Positions 3,453 to 6,591 of a stretch of DNA of 6,591 nt are shown here, piece after piece. Both the position numbers and the translations under genes were made by a program. Position 1 is the stretch's first letter. Each line of letters starts with the position of its first letter. Source of the DNA: Candidatus Uhrbacteria bacterium (lineage in GTDB: Bacteria; Patescibacteriota; Patescibacteriia; UBA9934; UBA11717); contig JABMPK010000036.1 in NCBI GenBank assembly GCA_013203725.1, forward strand, positions 1-6,591, written 5' to 3'. The notes under the pieces are model-generated. The model saw only the letters and a program-made list of their open reading frames with translations, was not told the origin of the DNA and did no database searches.

Positions 3453-3618
3453 GAATGTGAGATCCCAATTCCCGATTCCATATTCCCTATTCTATTTTAA
3501 GGTCATTTTACCGTTAGGTACTCTGATTCTGTGAAAAGAGCTGCCTCTTTTGCCGTTATTGAAAGGTTTTAGAAGTCCTGACGTGCGTTAGCTGCGTCTA
3601 CTTCGTGTATCTTTTAAC
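3453..3618 (-). other. Untranslated leader between the array promoter and E10
   Basis: No ORF is supported here. At 3463-3496 lies an imperfect tandem of ATTCCC-like words. At 3534-3551 AAAAGAG, loop CTGC, CTCTTTT forms a 7-bp hairpin with a short U-run on either strand, a weak terminator or attenuator. Composition is AT-rich, like the ileS-ruvA side and unlike the small-gene array further left. Confidence 0.45.
3463..3496. repeat. Degenerate ATTCCC-type low-complexity repeat
   Basis: The stretch consists of five or so imperfect units such as AATTCCC, GATTCC, ATATTCCC and TATTCT. Such words are common between genes in some Patescibacteria and other environmental genomes. It marks intergenic DNA of the host type. 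No coding or binding role is evident. Confidence 0.45.
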
Positions 3619-3624
3619 TTGAAC

Positions 3625-3653
3625 AATATATCACGATTCTTCGATTCTGTCAA
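3625..3653 (-). promoter_or_regulatory. Consensus sigma-70 promoter heading the array
   Basis: On the minus strand TTGACA (3648-3653) and TATATT (3625-3630) are separated by exactly 17 bp, a perfect -35 and a five-of-six -10. Initiation should fall near 3618. It is the best promoter in the window, and everything downstream on that strand is the element array. Between it and the ruvA palindrome (3654-3746) there is no gene; a CTAATATTAG palindrome near 3674 could be an operator. Confidence 0.72.
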
Positions 3654-3746
3654 GGGGGAATACAAGAAAATGACTAATATTAGCCACTTTTCACTGGCAC
3701 TCTGGCGGTTATTTTGCCAAGTACGCATGTACAAAGTTAAATAACC

Positions 3747-3855
3747 AAGTTCCAATTACAAATGTCCAATGAATGACCAATGACCAGATCTATCAAGATA
3801 TTGGTCATTGACGATTGGAGCTTCATTGAACATTTGTAATTTGTAATTGGAACTT
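3747..3855. repeat. Long imperfect palindrome just after ruvA
   Basis: The outer arms AAGTTCCAATTACAA (3747-3761) and TTGTAATTGGAACTT (3841-3855) pair perfectly over 15 bp. Inside are ACAAATGT/ACATTTGT-type segments and AATGACCAAT (3772-3781) with ATTGGTCATT (3800-3809). The whole 109-bp unit folds into a long stem a few bases after the ruvA stop. It may be an intergenic repeat or miniature element typical of the host, acting as a 3' boundary for ruvA mRNA. There is no ORF or target-site duplication that I can confirm. Confidence 0.75.
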
Positions 3856-3858
3856 ACC

Positions 3859-4437
3859 CTACGCAGTAGTCTGCAGCACCGCTTTTATCTTCTCCTCTAT
3901 CGTCTTCAACCCCTCAGGCAAGCTCGCCGCCATGTCCCGCGCTTCCCTTGGCGCGTATCCGAGACTCGTCAAAGCATCAATTATCTCTTTATCTTCAATA
4001 GAGGCCGCTGCGTATACATCTGTAATATCGTCGAGATTGATGGACCCATGAAGCTCGAGCACAATCTTCTGCGCAGTCTTCTTCCCTACTCCTGGCACCT
4101 TGGTTAAAAACTCAGCTGACCCTTCGGCAACATTTCTCCTAACTTCCTCCGCAGGACAGACTCCTAGAATTTTCTGGGCAACCTTTGGACCAACGCCATT
4201 GACCGTGATCAACTTCCAGAACAATTCAAGATCATCCTTGTTTGCAAATCCAAAGATACTCCGCTTGTCGTCACGAATAATCTCGTGCGTCCACACCGTC
4301 GCCTCATCACCCTTCCTGAACTGCGATGTCAAAGCAAGTGCAGCGTCTACTCTATACCCAACGCCTCCAACATCAATCAACATCCAATCGACGCCGTTAT
4401 CTATAACTGTTCCATGTAATCTCATGATCATATGCAT
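3859..4437 (-). CDS. ruvA: Holliday junction branch migration protein RuvA
   Basis: RuvA forms a tetramer that binds the four-way Holliday junction and loads the RuvB motor during recombinational repair. The 192-aa frame is of normal length. Domain I (OB fold, about 1-65) has the VGGVGYRV signature (23-30) and the acidic pin at D56-D57 before SIFGF. Domain II has two helix-hairpin-helix motifs, NGVGPKVAQKI (80-90) and VPGVGKKTAQKI (114-125). Domain III (about 147-192) contains LTSLGYAPREA, the RuvB-binding region. The first ATG gives MHMIMRLHG; comparison with the family start MIGRLRG suggests the third residue (ATG at 4431) is the true start, which also gives a better distance from the weak GGTAAG. 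It lies 53 bp after ileS but is separated from it by a terminator. ruvB and ruvC are not in view. Confidence 0.97.
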   Translation of the reverse strand: MHMIMRLHGTVIDNGVDWMLIDVGGVGYRVDAALALTSQFRKGDEATVWTHEIIRDDKRSIFGFANKDDLELFWKLITVNGVGPKVAQKILGVCPAEEVRRNVAEGSAEFLTKVPGVGKKTAQKIVLELHGSINLDDITDVYAAASIEDKEIIDALTSLGYAPREARDMAASLPEGLKTIEEKIKAVLQTTA

Positions 4438-4453
4438 GCATCTTACCAGAAAT

Positions 4454-4484
4454 AAAAAATCCCCAGAAGGTCTGAGGATTTTTT
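4454..4484 (-). terminator. Intrinsic terminator of ileS
   Basis: On the minus strand A6, then ATCC-T-CAGA, loop CCT, TCTG-G-GGAT, then U6 make a 14-bp stem including one G:U pair. It starts six bases after the ileS stop codon. Because the stem is A/T-flanked on both sides it could also work on the other strand, but nothing there needs it. It implies ruvA depends on read-through or a promoter of its own within the short gap. Confidence 0.88.
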
Positions 4485-4490
4485 GCTCTA

Positions 4491-6591
4491 TTATGCTTTG
4501 GTGATTCCAAGTTCAATCACTCCGTCTTCCGTCTCCACCTGTCCTGTTTGTTCTGCACCGTCTAAACCTTGTAATACTTTGAACGCGCGCGCCTTATCGG
4601 AAATATCTTTACCGAATTTCTCAAACATAGTAATCGCGTTACCATCTTCCGTCTCCCACTGCAACACAATCTCGTCTTCGATTGTAAGCTTGAGTTCTTT
4701 GCGCATTGAGTTCACCGTTCTAGTAACCTCGCGCACGAGTCCAAGCTGAACGAGCTCTGGCGTAAGTTCCACGTCAAGGTCAACTCCAAGCTGAGACCCC
4801 TTTTTCCAAGTAACGTTTTGCACGTTAACCTCGTCGGCAACGATTTCTAGATATGCGCTATCAAGCTCGGTCGGCGAGTTTACAACAAGCGATCCTAGTA
4901 CCTGACGCACAGGAATCTTTGCAGACTCACGCGCCTCGAGTGCTTTGCGCACAAGATCGCGTACTGTCGACATGTTGTCGAGCGCTTCTTGGTCAAAGAA
5001 ATCAAGATCCTTCACAGTCGGCCACATGGTTAAGTGAACCGAATCTGCTTCGTCGCGATCATGAAGCCCACGATAAATATGCTCTGCCATGAACGGAACG
5101 AACGGTGCTATAAGTTGCGACAATGTGCTGAGCGTTCGGTAGAGCACTCGTGCTGCAACAGCTGAGTCCTTGTCATCTCCCTTGAAACGATCACGTGATC
5201 GACGTACGTACCACTGAGAAAGCTCGGTTACGAACTCTTGAATCTCTCGCGCAGCAGACGACAGCTCATACTCCTCGATATATTTCGTGACATTATTGCG
5301 AGTAAGCGCGAGCTTGGACAACACCCAACGATCGAGTGCGTGCAAGTCCTCTTTCTCCACCTCTTCTGGAACGCCTGTAACGAACAGCTTATAAAAACTC
5401 AACACGTTGTTAAGTGTACCAATCAACTTGTTGCTCACCTCTTTCACGCCATGCTCCTTGAACCGCAAATTCTCCGCACGCATCACAGGTGAGCTGGCAA
5501 GATAGAACCGTACGGCATCTGCACCATACGCATGAATCACTTCCATTGGATCTGGGTAGTTCTTTAACTTCTTGGACATCTTCTTGCCATTCTCGGCCAG
5601 AACTATTCCATTCACGATCACATTTTTAAACGCCGGCTTGTTAAACAACGTCGTTGCCAATACATGCAACGTGTAAAACCAACCGCGTGTCTGGTCCTGA
5701 CCCTCCGCAATAAAGTCCGCAGGGAATCCTGCTTCAAACTTCTCCTTATTTTCAAACGGATAGTGCTGTTGAGCGTACGGCATTGAGCCTGACTCAAACC
5801 AACAGTCCAAAACTTCTGGAATGCGTCGGTATGTCTGCCCATCTTTCTCAAACACATAGTCGTCGACGATGTGCTTATGCAGATTATCGACTTTCTTTCC
5901 CGTAAGTTCCTCTAGTTCGGCTACAGATCCAACTACTATGATATCGCCAGAGGTTTCTGACTTCCAAACAGGAAGCGGAGTTCCCCAGTATCGCGATCGG
6001 GATACAGACCAATCGCGAGCGCCTTCTAACCAGTTTCCAAAACGACCATCCTTGATGCTCTCTGGTACCCAACGTGTCTCAGCATTCGTATTGAGTAGAT
6101 CATTATTCATTTCCGACACCTTTACAAACCACGATTCAGTTGCGTAATTCAAAAGCGGAGTATCGCAACGCCAACAATGCGGGTAGCTGTGACGAATTTG
6201 CTTCGTCGTGTAAACAAGTCCGCGCGATGCCAACCACTCAACAATCTTCTTGTCGCTTGGCTTAGCTTGGTCGCCCGCAAAATCAACTACGTCGTCAGTG
6301 AACGTACCATCAATGTTCACGTGTCGAATAATATCCAACCCTTCATCCTGACCAAGTCTAAAGTCATCATCACCAAATCCTGGCGCTATGTGAACAATCC
6401 CGGTTCCGTCTTCTGTGTTTACAAACTCTGCCGACACTACGCGAAATGCTTTCTCTGAATCAACAAAATATGGGAACAACGGATTATACTCAAGCCCAAC
6501 AAGATCAGAACCCTTAAGTTCCTCAAGAACCTCGTATTCACCATCAATCATGTCTTCCGCGCGCTCCTTGGCTACAATCAAAGTCTCATGC
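4491..6591 (-). CDS. ileS: Isoleucine--tRNA ligase (IleS), 5'-truncated by the window edge
   Basis: IleS charges tRNA-Ile with isoleucine and hydrolyses misformed Val-tRNA-Ile in its CP1 editing domain, in the cytoplasm. The visible 699 residues begin inside CP1 and the frame stays open to the edge (first full codon CAT at 6588-6590). The editing signature TGIVHIAPGFGDDD is at visible residues 63-76, a Cys pair PHCWRC at about 137-142, and the catalytic-core motif WSVSRSRYWGTPLP at 194-207. DCWFESGSMPY starts near 262, followed by GQDQTRGWFY. The KMSKK ATP-binding loop is at 337-341, and the anticodon-binding helical domain runs from LDRWVLSKL (419 on) through SQWYVRRSRDRFK (458-470). The end lacks the four-Cys zinc module of the E. 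coli type, fitting the eukaryote-like second class of IleS. The N-terminal Rossmann half with HIGH is missing, probably 250-350 residues. Confidence 0.97.
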   Translation of the reverse strand, partial: HETLIVAKERAEDMIDGEYEVLEELKGSDLVGLEYNPLFPYFVDSEKAFRVVSAEFVNTEDGTGIVHIAPGFGDDDFRLGQDEGLDIIRHVNIDGTFTDDVVDFAGDQAKPSDKKIVEWLASRGLVYTTKQIRHSYPHCWRCDTPLLNYATESWFVKVSEMNNDLLNTNAETRWVPESIKDGRFGNWLEGARDWSVSRSRYWGTPLPVWKSETSGDIIVVGSVAELEELTGKKVDNLHKHIVDDYVFEKDGQTYRRIPEVLDCWFESGSMPYAQQHYPFENKEKFEAGFPADFIAEGQDQTRGWFYTLHVLATTLFNKPAFKNVIVNGIVLAENGKKMSKKLKNYPDPMEVIHAYGADAVRFYLASSPVMRAENLRFKEHGVKEVSNKLIGTLNNVLSFYKLFVTGVPEEVEKEDLHALDRWVLSKLALTRNNVTKYIEEYELSSAAREIQEFVTELSQWYVRRSRDRFKGDDKDSAVAARVLYRTLSTLSQLIAPFVPFMAEHIYRGLHDRDEADSVHLTMWPTVKDLDFFDQEALDNMSTVRDLVRKALEARESAKIPVRQVLGSLVVNSPTELDSAYLEIVADEVNVQNVTWKKGSQLGVDLDVELTPELVQLGLVREVTRTVNSMRKELKLTIEDEIVLQWETEDGNAITMFEKFGKDISDKARAFKVLQGLDGAEQTGQVETEDGVIELGITKA

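Noticed and set aside
4100..4504. Plus-strand ORFs opposite ruvA and ileS
   Set aside because: They are antisense shadows of securely identified genes.

Overview
The window joins two different kinds of DNA. The right half (about 3.75-6.59 kb) carries two housekeeping genes on the minus strand, the 3' two-thirds of an isoleucyl-tRNA synthetase gene (ileS) followed by ruvA. They are separated by a good intrinsic terminator and are moderately AT-rich. A long imperfect palindrome of ATTGG/ACCAAT-type words lies just after ruvA, and a degenerate ATTCCC-type low-complexity patch lies a little further on. Together these recall genomes of the Candidate Phyla Radiation (Patescibacteria). That is an inference from general appearance, not a proven placement.

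The left half (about 1-3.65 kb) is an array of small genes, all on the minus strand. From 1 to about 3.0 kb it is clearly more GC-rich than ileS/ruvA. In order of transcription (right to left) it holds: a consensus-like sigma-70 promoter (3625-3653, TTGACA, 17 bp, TATATT); a stretch of about 530 bp with no convincing gene; a strong terminator (3088-3118); a 57-aa Arg-rich ORF (2793-2966); two tiny coupled ORFs (2676-2570); a 63-aa basic ORF (1945-2136); a 174-aa acidic Cys-rich ORF (1317-1841); a 104-aa member of the DUF1874/AcrIII-1 ring-nuclease family (810-1124); a 151-aa ORF (109-564); and the leader of a further gene beyond the left edge.

The most striking signal is a repeated, structured, non-coding element of about 65-80 bp. 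I count ten copies, named E1-E10 from left to right, and one sits before almost every ORF of the array. Read on the minus strand it has a constant order: an ACCTTCTTACG-like segment, hairpin II (typically GCCCGAG/CTCGGGC), an ACTCAACTGA-like linker, hairpin I (sequence very variable), a GTTCTGAGAG-like box, then a Shine-Dalgarno sequence and a start codon. The hairpin sequences change from copy to copy while pairing is kept. In E4 and E7 the hairpin I loop is identical while the stems differ by two compensatory pair changes. One copy (E3) lacks hairpin II cleanly. I do not recognise this as a known riboswitch, attC site or terminator.

The likely reading is a foreign, cassette-like island (phage, plasmid or other mobile origin) of small unrelated proteins, at least one of them a probable anti-CRISPR enzyme. 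Each gene has its own structured leader, and a single strong promoter heads the array next to the host ileS-ruvA locus. Whether the elements act as RNA (translation or attenuation control) or as DNA (recombination or operator sites) cannot be settled from the sequence. A G:U pair in E6 that exists only on the minus-strand RNA mildly favours RNA.
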